Made by a program: the position numbers and the translations under genes. A stretch of DNA of 64,000 nucleotides, from contig JAKATG010000029.1 of NCBI GenBank assembly GCA_021828105.1, forward strand, positions 1 to 64,000. Direction: 5' to 3'. Below the pieces are notes generated by a model. That model had not been told where the DNA came from and searched no databases. It worked only from the letters and a program-made list of their open reading frames with translations. Source of the stretch: Taklimakanibacter sp021828105 (GTDB taxonomy: Bacteria > Pseudomonadota > Alphaproteobacteria > Rhizobiales > Aestuariivirgaceae). Of this stretch, positions 54,361-63,088 are shown in pieces. Numbering within the stretch: the stretch's first letter is position 1; each line of letters begins with the position of its first letter.

Positions 54361-55141
54361 CTTTGAGCAGGCTTTTGAGCGGCGCATAAAGTCGCGGGGT
54401 GGAGGCGAGGACGGCATTGCCTTTGCGGAGGCCGTCCTCGCCCAGAAAATCATTCACGCTCCCGCCCGCTTCCTTGACGATGCACAAGCCCGCCGCGACG
54501 TCCCACACATTGATATGGGCCTCCCAATAGCCGTCGAGCCGGCCGTCCGCCGTCAGAGCGAGGCCAAGCGCGCCTGAGCCGAGCCGGCTATATTCGCAAT
54601 GGGCATCGAGCAGGGCCTTGACCGCCTCGGCATGCGGAGCGACCGGACGGCGATAGCTGAAGCCGATGGCGAGCCGCGCCTCATCGAGCTTCTTCACTTT
54701 GCTGACCTCGATCCTGCGGCCGTTGAGCGAGGCCCCGTGGCCCTGGCGGGCGGCGTAGAGCTCATCGGTGATCGGGTTGTAGATCACGCCGATGGCGAAC
54801 TCGCCTTGGGCGAGAAGGCCGAGCGAGACGCACCAGAACGGGATGCCGCGCAGGAAATTGGCGGTGCCGTCGATAGGGTCGATGATCCAGACGGTCTTGG
54901 CGTCTTTATTCTGCACGCCGCGCTCTTCGCCGAGGAAACCGTCTTGCGGGAAGAGCCGCTTGAGCGCGCCGACGATCATGTCCTCGCAGGCGCGGTCGGC
55001 CTCGCTCACCAGATCCTGGGTACCCTTGCGCTCGACATCGAGCTCGTGGCGCCTGCGGTAGTGATCGGCCGCCCGCTCGCCCGCTTCGCGCACGACGGCG
55101 AGCGCCGCCCAGTATCTCAACTCGATCTCATTGCTTTCCAA
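54338..55141 (-). CDS. Inositol monophosphatase family protein
   Basis: A 267-residue Mg-dependent phosphatase. Metal-binding motifs are GFLGEERG (about residues 68-75), WIIDPIDGTANF (about 85-96) and the late WDVAAG (about 213-218), all intact. The family includes inositol-1-phosphatase, SuhB, CysQ and histidinol phosphatase, and the exact substrate cannot be told from sequence. It diverges from a three-gene importer with a Pho box in the shared 133-bp gap (50-67 bases upstream of its ATG), so a role in releasing phosphate from an imported ester is an attractive inference. Confidence 0.92.
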   Translation of the reverse strand: MESNEIELRYWAALAVVREAGERAADHYRRRHELDVERKGTQDLVSEADRACEDMIVGALKRLFPQDGFLGEERGVQNKDAKTVWIIDPIDGTANFLRGIPFWCVSLGLLAQGEFAIGVIYNPITDELYAARQGHGASLNGRRIEVSKVKKLDEARLAIGFSYRRPVAPHAEAVKALLDAHCEYSRLGSGALGLALTADGRLDGYWEAHINVWDVAAGLCIVKEAGGSVNDFLGEDGLRKGNAVLASTPRLYAPLKSLLKVSSPAEC

Positions 55142-55190
55142 AGGCGGCTCCTAGAATTTTGACTAGCCAAGGCTTTTTGCTTGGTCCAAT

Positions 55191-55208
55191 CTGTCACACA
55201 ACTGTCAT
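55191..55208 (+). promoter_or_regulatory. PhoB box upstream of the Afu-type importer
   Basis: CTGTCAC-ACAA-CTGTCAT: two 7-nt direct repeats separated by exactly four A/C bases, differing from the ideal PhoB half-site CTGTCAT at one position in the first repeat. It ends 66 bases before the importer's first ATG and points toward it. The site is also about 50 bases from the start of the divergent phosphatase gene. It suggests induction under phosphate limitation. Confidence 0.75.
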
Positions 55209-55274
55209 AATTGGTCAAAGGCAGCTTCCTCGGCACCTCAAGAAACGGGCGGGGACGGCCACAGGGAGGACTCC

Positions 55275-56306
55275 ATGAGACGATCAGCCAAGGCCCTTAT
55301 CGCATCATTGGCGGCTTTTGCCGCGCTTGCTTTTTCGGGCTCCGCCCGGGCCGACGGGAATCTCACCGTCTATTGCTCCGTGCAGGAGGAATGGTGCCAG
55401 CTGATGGTCAATGAGTTCCAGAAGGCGACCGGCATCACCGTCGCCATGACCCGTAAGAGTTCGGGCGAGACCTATGCGCAGGTCAAGGCCGAGGCTGCCA
55501 ACCCCAAGGGCGACATCTGGTGGGGCGGCACCGGTGACCCGCATCTGCAGGCCGCCGAAGAGGGGCTGACCGAAGCCTATGATTCACCCATGCTGGCGAA
55601 GCTCCATGAATGGGCGGTCAAGCAGCATGAGACGGCGCAGAAGCGCACCGTCGGCATCTATCTGGGCGCGCTCGGCTTCGGCTACAATACCGAGCTTCTC
55701 GAGCAGAAGAAGCTCGAGGCGCCGAAATGCTGGGCCGATTTGATCAAGCCGGAATTCAAAGGCGAGGTGCAGGTCGCCAATCCCAATTCGTCGGGCACCG
55801 CCTATACGTTCGTCGCCACCCTGGTGCAGATCATGGGCGAGGATGAAGCCTTTAAATATCTGAAGGCGCTCGCCGAGAACATCAATCAATACACCAAGTC
55901 GGGTGCAGCACCGGCGCAGGCCGCGGCGCGCGGCGAAACGCTGATCGGCATCGCCTTCCAGCATGACATCGTGACGCCGACCATCACCTCCAATGCGCCG
56001 ATAAAGAATGTCTCGCCCTGCGAAGGTACGGGCTTCGAGATCGGCTCGATGAGCATCATCAAGGGCGCGCCCAATGGCGAAAATGCCAAGAAATGGTATG
56101 ACTGGGCGCTGACGCCCGAAGCGCAGAAGCTCGGGGCGCAAGCCAACTCCTATCAGAATCCGTCGAACAAGGAGGCGCCAATCCCTGAGCAGGCGCCGAA
56201 GATGGCGGATATCAAGCTGATCGAATATGATTTCGCGAAATTCGGCTCATCGGCAGAGCGCAAGCGCCTGCTTGGCCGCTGGGACAAGGAAATCGGTGCG
56301 AAATAG
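55275..56306 (+). CDS. Periplasmic substrate-binding protein, AfuA-like
   Basis: A 343-residue binding protein with a Sec signal peptide ending SARADG. The first lobe contains LTVYCSVQEEWCQLMV and the segment SSGETYAQVKAEAANPKGDI. The second has VQVANPNSSGTAY. Automatic annotation often calls this family iron(III)-binding, but the AfuA branch of Actinobacillus was shown to bind hexose phosphates. The partner genes have the AfuABC arrangement (binding protein, double-length permease, PotA-like ATPase), and the Pho box fits a phosphorylated ligand. The start follows GGGAGGA. A hairpin follows the stop. Confidence 0.8.
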   Translation: MRRSAKALIASLAAFAALAFSGSARADGNLTVYCSVQEEWCQLMVNEFQKATGITVAMTRKSSGETYAQVKAEAANPKGDIWWGGTGDPHLQAAEEGLTEAYDSPMLAKLHEWAVKQHETAQKRTVGIYLGALGFGYNTELLEQKKLEAPKCWADLIKPEFKGEVQVANPNSSGTAYTFVATLVQIMGEDEAFKYLKALAENINQYTKSGAAPAQAAARGETLIGIAFQHDIVTPTITSNAPIKNVSPCEGTGFEIGSMSIIKGAPNGENAKKWYDWALTPEAQKLGAQANSYQNPSNKEAPIPEQAPKMADIKLIEYDFAKFGSSAERKRLLGRWDKEIGAK

Positions 56307-56319
56307 CTGAAGCGTGGGC

Positions 56320-56340
56320 CTGTCAGTGCCGCACTGACAG
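56320..56340 (+). terminator. Stem-loop between substrate-binding protein and permease genes
   Basis: CTGTCAGTG (56320-56328) pairs perfectly over 9 bp with CACTGACAG (56332-56340) around a 3-nt CCG loop, flanked by GGGC and ACCC. There is no T-run, so it is better read as an mRNA-stabilising hairpin that raises the binding-protein message relative to the permease than as a terminator. Confidence 0.5.
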
Positions 56341-56355
56341 ACCCGCTTGCTCGCC

Positions 56356-58536
56356 ATGATCGCGCTCAGCCGGCAGTCGCATTACATCCTCCTCGCCCTG
56401 ATCGCCACTGGCCTCGGCTTCGTGGCGCTCCCTTGGTATGGCATCCCTTCAGGTTTCTGGAGCTTCTCCTGGTTGAGCGCTCCTCTCGAGAGCGCCCATG
56501 CGTCGGGCCTGATGCAGGCCATTCTCCATGGTCGCTTCTGGCTCTGGCCTCTGCCGGTCCTGCTGGTCGTCAGCTTGATTGAAATCCTGCGCAGGGACGG
56601 GCCGCGGGCTAAGCTCATCGCCTGGTGCGGTGGTCTCGGATTGGGCGCTTTGCTGCTGCAGGGTTTCGCGATCGGGCTCAAGGGATGGAATTTCACCGGC
56701 CTCGAAAGCCATTTCGGTCCCGTCGCGCCCCAGATCGGCATGGGTGGCGGCGCTTTCCTGACCGGCACCGGCTTTCTGCTTCTCTTCTCCGCCGGCCTCG
56801 CACTCAAGGGCTTTATGCGCGGGGATGTCTTCCTCGTTTCCTCTATCGCCGTCGTGGTCGCGGCGATCGGCCTCTTCGTCTTTTTCCCCGTGGCCCTCAT
56901 CCTCATCGAGGCGGCCTTGTCGGCTGAAGGCGGCTATTCGATCGCAGCATTTGCCGAAAGGCTGTTTTCGGCCGATGTCTGGAATGTCGCCTGGAACAGC
57001 CTCAATCTGGCGATCGCCGTCGGCCTCGCCACCACCTTGCTGGGCCTCGGCTTCGCGCTGCTCCACAAGCGCACGGATTTCCGCGCCAAGGGCCTTTTAC
57101 GCCTGTTGGCCATCCTGCCGATCATCACGCCGCCTTTCGTCATCGGTCTCGGCATCATCCTGCTCTTCGGCCGCAACGGCATGGCGACATGGCTGATGAG
57201 CGAGTTTCTCGGCGTCCCGCCCAGCCGCTGGATCTATGGCTTTTTCGGCCTCCTGCTGGTGCAGACGCTCGCCTTCACGCCCATTGCCTATCTGGTGCTG
57301 ATCGGTGTCGTCGAGGGCATAAGTCCGTCCATGGAGGAGGCGGCACAGACCTTGCGCGCAAACCGCTGGCGGACCTTCTCGACAGTGACCTGGCCGTTGA
57401 TGCGGCCGGGCCTCGCCAATGCCTTCCTGATCGGTTTCGTCGAAAGCCTCGCCGATTTCGGCAATCCTTTAGTGCTCGGCGGCAATTTCGACGTGCTGGC
57501 GACCGACATCTTTTTCGCCATCGTCGGATCGCAGAACGATCCGGGCCGCGCTTCCGCCCTCTCCATAGTGCTTCTGTTCCTTACTTTGTCGGCTTTCGTG
57601 CTGCAGCGGCAATGGATCGGCAAGAGGATCTACACGACCATATCGGGCAAGGGCGATTCAGGCGTGCCGGCGCGGCTGCCGGACGGCCTGCGGCGGCTCA
57701 TCTATTGGACGACGATGCCCTGGCTTGCCTTCACTATCATCCTCTATGGCATCATACTCATCGGCGGCTTCGTGAAGTCGCTCGGCATCGATAACACGCC
57801 GACGCTGCAGCATTATATCACCGCTTTCGGTATCGATTGGACCGAGCATGGCCTCATGTGGAGCGGCAGGGCGTGGCCTTCCTTCTTCACCACGATCGAA
57901 CTCGCCGCCATCGCAGCACCTTTGACGGCGGCGATCGGGCTGCTCACCGCCTATTTGCTCAACCGCCAGCGCTTCATCGGCCAGTCGGCTTTCGAATTCA
58001 TCACCATGCTGAGCTTCGCCATTCCGGGCACGGTGATCGGCGTCAGCTACATTCTCGCCTTCAATGTGCCGCCGATCGAGCTCACCGGGACCGGCCTGAT
58101 CCTCGTCATCTGCTTCGTCTTCCGCAACATGCCGGTGTCGATCAGGGCAGGGCTCGCCGCCATGGCGCAGATCGACAAGAGCCTCGATGAGTGCTCGCTG
58201 ATGCTGCGCCATGGCAGCTTAGCCACGATCCGGCGCGTGGTGCTGCCGCTTCTGCGCCCCGCCATCGTCGCCTCGCTCGTCTATGCTTTCGTGCGCGCCA
58301 TCACCTCGGTCAGTGCCGTCATCTTCCTGGTCAGCGCCCAGTACAATCTCGCCACCGCTTATATTGTGGGGCGTGTCGAGGTCTCGGATTTCGGCGTCGC
58401 CATCGCCTATAGCTCGGTGCTGATCCTGTTCATGCTGCTGACGATCGGGCTGATCCAACTGGGAGTCGGCGAGCAGCGCCGCGCGGGGCGACGCATGGCG
58501 CCGGCGGCTCTCGGAATAGGAAGGGGGACGACATGA
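56356..58536 (+). CDS. Double-length ABC transporter permease, AfuB-like
   Basis: A 726-residue membrane protein with two BPD_transp_1 modules in one chain. Each has the conserved permease EAA-type loop (EEAAQTLRANRWRTFSTVTW near residue 332, and DECSLMLRHGSLATIRRVVL near residue 614), with six or so helices before each. Fused permeases of this length occur in iron(III) FbpB and in AfuB importers. ATG 56356 is preferred over TTG 56347, but neither has a strong ribosome binding site, so the start is uncertain. The stop overlaps the ATPase gene start (ATGA). Confidence 0.88.
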   Translation: MIALSRQSHYILLALIATGLGFVALPWYGIPSGFWSFSWLSAPLESAHASGLMQAILHGRFWLWPLPVLLVVSLIEILRRDGPRAKLIAWCGGLGLGALLLQGFAIGLKGWNFTGLESHFGPVAPQIGMGGGAFLTGTGFLLLFSAGLALKGFMRGDVFLVSSIAVVVAAIGLFVFFPVALILIEAALSAEGGYSIAAFAERLFSADVWNVAWNSLNLAIAVGLATTLLGLGFALLHKRTDFRAKGLLRLLAILPIITPPFVIGLGIILLFGRNGMATWLMSEFLGVPPSRWIYGFFGLLLVQTLAFTPIAYLVLIGVVEGISPSMEEAAQTLRANRWRTFSTVTWPLMRPGLANAFLIGFVESLADFGNPLVLGGNFDVLATDIFFAIVGSQNDPGRASALSIVLLFLTLSAFVLQRQWIGKRIYTTISGKGDSGVPARLPDGLRRLIYWTTMPWLAFTIILYGIILIGGFVKSLGIDNTPTLQHYITAFGIDWTEHGLMWSGRAWPSFFTTIELAAIAAPLTAAIGLLTAYLLNRQRFIGQSAFEFITMLSFAIPGTVIGVSYILAFNVPPIELTGTGLILVICFVFRNMPVSIRAGLAAMAQIDKSLDECSLMLRHGSLATIRRVVLPLLRPAIVASLVYAFVRAITSVSAVIFLVSAQYNLATAYIVGRVEVSDFGVAIAYSSVLILFMLLTIGLIQLGVGEQRRAGRRMAPAALGIGRGTT

Positions 58537-59600
58537 GCATCGAAGGCCGCTCGGCGGCGGTCAGGCTCCAATCCGTGAGCAAGGCGTTCGGCGCCGTGAC
58601 GGCGGTCGCTGATATCGATCTTGTCATCGAGCCGGGCACGCTGGTGACGCTGCTCGGGCCCTCGGGCTGCGGCAAGACGACGACCTTGCGCATGATCGCC
58701 GGCCTCGAAATGCCGAGCGCCGGCAAAGTCCTCATCGGCGACAAGGACGTGACCTTGCTGCCGCCCAATGAACGCGATGTCAGCATGGTGTTCCAGTCCT
58801 ATGCGCTCTTCCCGCATATGACGGTGATGGAGAACGTCTCTTACGGCCTCAGCCAGTCGAACCTGTCGCGCGCCGCGCAGCGCGCCAAGGCGCAGGAAGG
58901 CCTCGCCCTCGTCGGCCTCAGCGGTTATGACGACCGTTTGCCGTCCGAGCTCTCGGGTGGCCAGCAGCAGCGCGTCGCCGTGGCACGCGCGCTCGTGCTC
59001 GAGCCGCAGGTTCTCCTCTTCGACGAGCCCCTGTCCAATCTCGACGCCAAGCTACGCCGCAAGATGCGCGAGGATATTCGCGAGATCCAGCTCAAGCTCG
59101 GCCTCACCTCGGTCTATGTGACTCATGATCAGGAAGAAGCGCTTGCCGTTTCCGACAGAATTGTCGTGATGAACAAGGGACGGATCGCGCAAGCGGGCAC
59201 GCCGGCCGATCTTTATGAGCGGCCGGCCGACGCCTTCGTCGCCGATTTCATCGGCAGCGCCAATCTCGTCCCCGGCGAGATATTGGCACGCGACAAAAAG
59301 AAGAGGACGGTGACGGTCGGCCTCGGCAACTCGAAGCTGGTTCTGTCGGACAATGGCGTGGAAGGCGACAAGGTGTTCCTGGTCATCCGGCCAAGCGGCG
59401 TGACGCTCGATGGGAAAGAGGGCGATCTTCCGGCACGGGTTGAGCGCGCCACCTATTTGGGATCGCATTGGGAATATACGATAGATCTCGCCGGGCAGCC
59501 GCTCTTCGTCACTCAGCCGATCGGCAAGCAATTTGCCGCCGGTGATCGCATCCATATCGACCTGGATACCGGCCAACTCGCGATGGTTGCCCGCCAGTGA
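58533..59600 (+). CDS. ABC transporter ATP-binding protein, AfuC/PotA-like
   Basis: A 355-residue ATPase with Walker A (LLGPSGCGKTTTL at about residues 44-56), Q-loop (VFQSYALFPHMTV), signature (LSGGQQQRVAVARAL), Walker B (VLLFDEPLSNLD) and the switch His (VTHDQEEAL), followed by a TOBE regulatory domain (from about residue 245). It energises the double-length permease and completes the three-gene importer. The 4-nt overlap with the permease gene indicates coupled translation. Confidence 0.92.
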   Translation: MSIEGRSAAVRLQSVSKAFGAVTAVADIDLVIEPGTLVTLLGPSGCGKTTTLRMIAGLEMPSAGKVLIGDKDVTLLPPNERDVSMVFQSYALFPHMTVMENVSYGLSQSNLSRAAQRAKAQEGLALVGLSGYDDRLPSELSGGQQQRVAVARALVLEPQVLLFDEPLSNLDAKLRRKMREDIREIQLKLGLTSVYVTHDQEEALAVSDRIVVMNKGRIAQAGTPADLYERPADAFVADFIGSANLVPGEILARDKKKRTVTVGLGNSKLVLSDNGVEGDKVFLVIRPSGVTLDGKEGDLPARVERATYLGSHWEYTIDLAGQPLFVTQPIGKQFAAGDRIHIDLDTGQLAMVARQ

Positions 59601-59635
59601 TGGCGGATCTGCCCTCGCTTCAGTAGACTGGAGTC

Positions 59636-60220
59636 ATGATCATCCATCTCAATGGCTGGCCAGGCGTGGGCAAGAAGACCATCGGCCAGATCGTGGCGTC
59701 GAGGCTCGGCGCCCGTTTCGTCCACAATCACCTTCTGCATGATGTGGCGATCGCCTGCCATGGATTGACCGACCCCGCGCGCTGGACGCTCTATGAGCAG
59801 CTACGTCGGGCAGCCTATGCAGCTTTGCGCGCGCGGCCGCGTGATGAGGTCTTCGTGATGACCAACGCGCTCTGCACGAATTCGGATCGTGAACGCGGGG
59901 CCTGGAATCATGTGGTCGACCTGGCCGTCGACCGTAAGGTTCCGCTCATTCCCATTGTCCTGGAGGCGGCGTTCGCGGAAAATGCGCGGCGACTGCAGGA
60001 CAGTCAGCGTACCGGCCGCAAGATGACCGATCCCCGCCTGCTTCAAGAGTTCATGGCGGCCGATACCATACAGAAGCCGGACATGACGGAGTTACTCGTG
60101 CTCGATGTGACGAGGCTCTTGCCGGATGAGGCAGCAGAGACGATCTTGCAACATATTTCCGCTTTGACGGCTGAAGGCAAGCTCCGCACGGCAACGCCCA
60201 CCGCCTCCCGGTTGCGGTAG
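59636..60220 (+). CDS. P-loop kinase-like protein of unknown substrate
   Basis: A 194-residue protein beginning IIHLNGWPGVGKKTIGQIVA, a Walker A loop (about residues 7-15) with a second Lys in place of the usual Ser/Thr-flanked position. It resembles small AAA_33/shikimate-kinase- or chloramphenicol-phosphotransferase-like proteins, which modify small molecules. A helical lid region (TNALCTNSDRERGAW) follows. No substrate can be inferred. It ends one base before the convergent adenine deaminase gene. It is not obviously linked to the upstream importer (35-nt gap, same strand). Confidence 0.7.
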   Translation: MIIHLNGWPGVGKKTIGQIVASRLGARFVHNHLLHDVAIACHGLTDPARWTLYEQLRRAAYAALRARPRDEVFVMTNALCTNSDRERGAWNHVVDLAVDRKVPLIPIVLEAAFAENARRLQDSQRTGRKMTDPRLLQEFMAADTIQKPDMTELLVLDVTRLLPDEAAETILQHISALTAEGKLRTATPTASRLR

Positions 60221-60221
60221 C

Positions 60222-62009
60222 TCAGGCAAAGAGTTCCGTCTTCTCGAAACGGGTCACGTCGATGAGCCCGACATCGGAAATACGCAATTCCGGGATCACC
60301 ACCAGCGCCAGGAGCGAATGCTGCATATAGGCGTTGTTGAGGCTGCAGCCGCAGGCCTTCATCGCCTCGACCATCTTACCGGCCTTCTGGGCGACGATCT
60401 CGGCGCGCTCGTCCGACATGAGGCCGGCGATCGGCAGTTCGACCAGCGCCAGGACCTTGCCCCGGCTCACCACCACGATGCCGCCGCCGACCTCGCCGAG
60501 CTTGTTAGCGGCGATCGCCATGTCCTCCTTGTTGGTGCCGACCACGATCATATGATGGCTGTCATGGGCGACCGTGCTCGCCACCGCGCAATCGGTCGTG
60601 TAGCCGAAGCCCGAGACGAAGCCGTTGGTCACCTGCCCGGTGGCGCGGTGGCGCTCGACCAGGGCGATCTGGCAGACATCCTGCTCGCGATCCATCAAGG
60701 CGAGGCCCTGGCTCACCTTGAGCTCGCGCTCCAGCGCCTTGGTCGGCGCCTGGTTCTCGATGACGCCGATGACCCGCGCCTTGACCTGATTGGCGCCCTT
60801 GGGCGCTGCGATGTCGAAATCCTTCGCCGCAAGCTTGCGGCCCATCTTCACCGTGTCGCGGGCACTCTTGGGGTAGGGATAGGCCTTGATGTCGGCGGTG
60901 AGCTTGCCGTCCTCGGCGAGCACCTGGCCATGGGCGATGACCATCTCGATGGGAAGCGTCATCAGGTCGGAGGTCAGGACGAGGTCAGCCCGCCGCCCAG
61001 GCGTGATCGAGCCCAATTCGCGCTCGAGGCCGAAATGCTGGGCGGTGTTGATCGTCGCCATCTGGATGGCGGTGATGGGCTTGAGCCCTTGCGCGATGGC
61101 ATGGCGCACCACGCGGTTCATATGGCCGTCATTGACCAGCGTGCCGGAATGGCTGTCATCGGTGCACAGCACGAAATTGCGCGGATCGATGCCGCGCTCG
61201 GTGACGGCCTTGATCTGGGCGGCGACATCATACCAGGCCGAGCCCAGCCGCAGCATCGCGCGCATGCCCTGGCGGACGCGCGCGATCGCATCCTCGATGC
61301 GGGTGCCCTCATGGTCATCGGCGGGACCGCCCGCGACATAGGCGTGGAAGGGGAGGCCGAGATCGGGCGAGGCATAATGGCCGCCGACCGTCTTATGCGC
61401 CGCCTGCGTCGCCGCGATCTCACCCAGCATTTTCTCGTCCTTGAAGGTGACGCCCGGAAAATTCATCATTTCCCCGAGCCCGATGATATTGGGCCAGGCC
61501 ATCGCTTCCTTCACCTCGGCGACACCGAGAGAGGCGCCGGCATTTTCGAGACCAGGCGCGCTCGGGACACAGCTCGGCATCTGCACCAGCACATTGATGG
61601 GGAGGCTCGCGGCCTCGTCATGCATCAGCTTGACACCGGGCAGGCCCAGCACATTGGCGATCTCATGCGGATCGATGAACATCGTCGTCGTGCCATGCGG
61701 GATGACGGCACGCGCGAATTCGGTCACCGTCACCATGCCGCTTTCGACATGCATATGCCCGTCGCAGAGCCCCGGCACGAGATAGCGGCCATTGGCCTCG
61801 ATGACCTTCGTCTTGGGGCCGACCGCGTGAGAGGCGTCAGGTCCGACATAGGCGAAGCGGCCGGCGATGATGGCGATATCGGTATCAGGGATGATCTCGC
61901 CCGAATGCACATTCACCCAGCGGCCTTTGCGGATCACGGTGTCGGCCGGCGTTCGTCCCATGGCGACGTCGATGAGCTGCGGCGCCGACTCGAACCAGGT
62001 CTTGGGCAT
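60222..62009 (-). CDS. ade: Adenine deaminase
   Basis: A 595-residue metal-dependent hydrolase that converts adenine to hypoxanthine, feeding the xanthine dehydrogenase pathway. The signature GLCDGHMHVESGMVTVTEFA lies at about residues 81-100 and FIDPHEIANVLG at about 112-123, both intact. The C-terminal adenine deaminase domain (residues ~420-590) includes DCAVASTVAHDSHHMIVVGTN. It is encoded 12 nt downstream of its LysR regulator, probably in one operon. A second, divergent paralogue begins on the other side of that regulator. Confidence 0.96.
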   Translation of the reverse strand: MPKTWFESAPQLIDVAMGRTPADTVIRKGRWVNVHSGEIIPDTDIAIIAGRFAYVGPDASHAVGPKTKVIEANGRYLVPGLCDGHMHVESGMVTVTEFARAVIPHGTTTMFIDPHEIANVLGLPGVKLMHDEAASLPINVLVQMPSCVPSAPGLENAGASLGVAEVKEAMAWPNIIGLGEMMNFPGVTFKDEKMLGEIAATQAAHKTVGGHYASPDLGLPFHAYVAGGPADDHEGTRIEDAIARVRQGMRAMLRLGSAWYDVAAQIKAVTERGIDPRNFVLCTDDSHSGTLVNDGHMNRVVRHAIAQGLKPITAIQMATINTAQHFGLERELGSITPGRRADLVLTSDLMTLPIEMVIAHGQVLAEDGKLTADIKAYPYPKSARDTVKMGRKLAAKDFDIAAPKGANQVKARVIGVIENQAPTKALERELKVSQGLALMDREQDVCQIALVERHRATGQVTNGFVSGFGYTTDCAVASTVAHDSHHMIVVGTNKEDMAIAANKLGEVGGGIVVVSRGKVLALVELPIAGLMSDERAEIVAQKAGKMVEAMKACGCSLNNAYMQHSLLALVVIPELRISDVGLIDVTRFEKTELFA

Positions 62010-62021
62010 TAGGCTGTTCTC

Positions 62022-62978
62022 CTATTGAGAGCGGCGTGGCGGTGTGCTCACCACCTCGACGCAATAGCGCGGCACATAATGCTGCGCCCGTTGTTTGTAG
62101 AAATCGACACAGAAGGACTGGAAGGCGGCGAATTTGCGCGACACATAGCGCCTTCGCGGATAGAGCAGGTTGACCGAGACTTCGGGCGAGCGCCACTGTG
62201 GCAGCACCGGCATGAGATGGCCAGTGGCGCATTCGATCTCGGTGAAGAAATCGGGGAGGTAGGCGAGGCCTTCGCCCGCCACCGCGAAATATTTGATCAT
62301 CCAATAATCATTGGCGACGCAGCTTGCCGGCGGCAGCACGTCGAGCGTTTCCTCGAGCCGCTTCAAGTGCCAGGATTGAAGGCCTGTCGGCGTGCGGAAG
62401 GCGATGCCGCGATGATCGTGAAGCTCGGCCGGCGCCTCGGGCTGGCCATGCTTCTCGATATAGGTGGGGCTCGCATAGAGGCCGAAGGAAGCACCGGTAA
62501 GGCGGCGCGCAATGTAGTCGACATTGGAGGGCTCGCCCCAATAGAAGATGCCGTCGAAGGCCTGCTGGCGCTCGGGCGCGAAGAGATAGCCGGATGAGAG
62601 GAAGATCACGTCGATCTTCACCTGGGGAAATCGCTGGCGGAAGGCGAAGAGCAGTTCCGAGGTGAAGGACGTGCCGAACTCGCCGGTCGAGCCGATGGTG
62701 AGCGTGCCGGCGATCTCCTGGCGCATGGCCGCGATCGCCGCCTCCGCGCCATCGCAGCTCGCCTGGATGCGGTGGGCATGGTCGAGGAACTCGGCCCCGG
62801 CATCGGTCAGGAACATGTCGCGGCCCTCGCGCACGAACAGCGCTACGCCGAGCCTGTCCTCGAGCTGGCGGATTTTGTGGGAGAGCGTCGATTTCGGCAG
62901 GCCATGCAGCTTGGCCGCGTTGGACAGCGAGCGCGCATCGGCGACTTTGATGAAATAATCGATGGCCTCGAGATCCAT
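62022..62978 (-). CDS. LysR-family transcriptional regulator next to adenine deaminases
   Basis: A 318-residue regulator. The winged helix-turn-helix (LEAIDYFIKVADARSLSNAA, then PKSTLSHKIRQLEDRLG) is at the N-terminus and the effector domain starts at about residue 90 (AGTLTIGSTGEFG). ATG 62978 is preferred, because the longer frame to 63047 runs through a clear operator-like site and adds an unlikely N-terminus. It probably controls itself with ade and the divergent paralogue through the GTCCAA half-sites at 62984-63010. Confidence 0.92.
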   Translation of the reverse strand: MDLEAIDYFIKVADARSLSNAAKLHGLPKSTLSHKIRQLEDRLGVALFVREGRDMFLTDAGAEFLDHAHRIQASCDGAEAAIAAMRQEIAGTLTIGSTGEFGTSFTSELLFAFRQRFPQVKIDVIFLSSGYLFAPERQQAFDGIFYWGEPSNVDYIARRLTGASFGLYASPTYIEKHGQPEAPAELHDHRGIAFRTPTGLQSWHLKRLEETLDVLPPASCVANDYWMIKYFAVAGEGLAYLPDFFTEIECATGHLMPVLPQWRSPEVSVNLLYPRRRYVSRKFAAFQSFCVDFYKQRAQHYVPRYCVEVVSTPPRRSQ

Positions 62979-62983
62979 GGTCT

Positions 62984-63010
62984 GTCCAAAATATTGGACG
63001 AAATGTCCAA
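62984..63010. promoter_or_regulatory. LysR-type operator with three half-sites
   Basis: GTCCAA (62984-62989) and TTGGAC (62994-62999) form an inverted repeat with a 4-nt spacer. A third GTCCAA follows at 63005-63010, 21 bases (two helical turns) from the first. The array begins 6 bases before the LysR start codon, in the divergent gap, as expected for an autoregulatory LysR site. The second transcript (the adenine-deaminase-like gene) starts downstream on the plus strand. Confidence 0.6.
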
Positions 63011-63088
63011 AATTAACAGGCAATTCGCCAATTGCGTGGACGAGCATAATACGGGAAAGTCGTCTGAGCTTTCAATAACGATAGAACA

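Noticed and set aside
60318..62012. Plus-strand open frame (564 aa) opposite ade
   Set aside because: Antisense shadow of adenine deaminase, rich in His, Asp and Arg, with no start signal.
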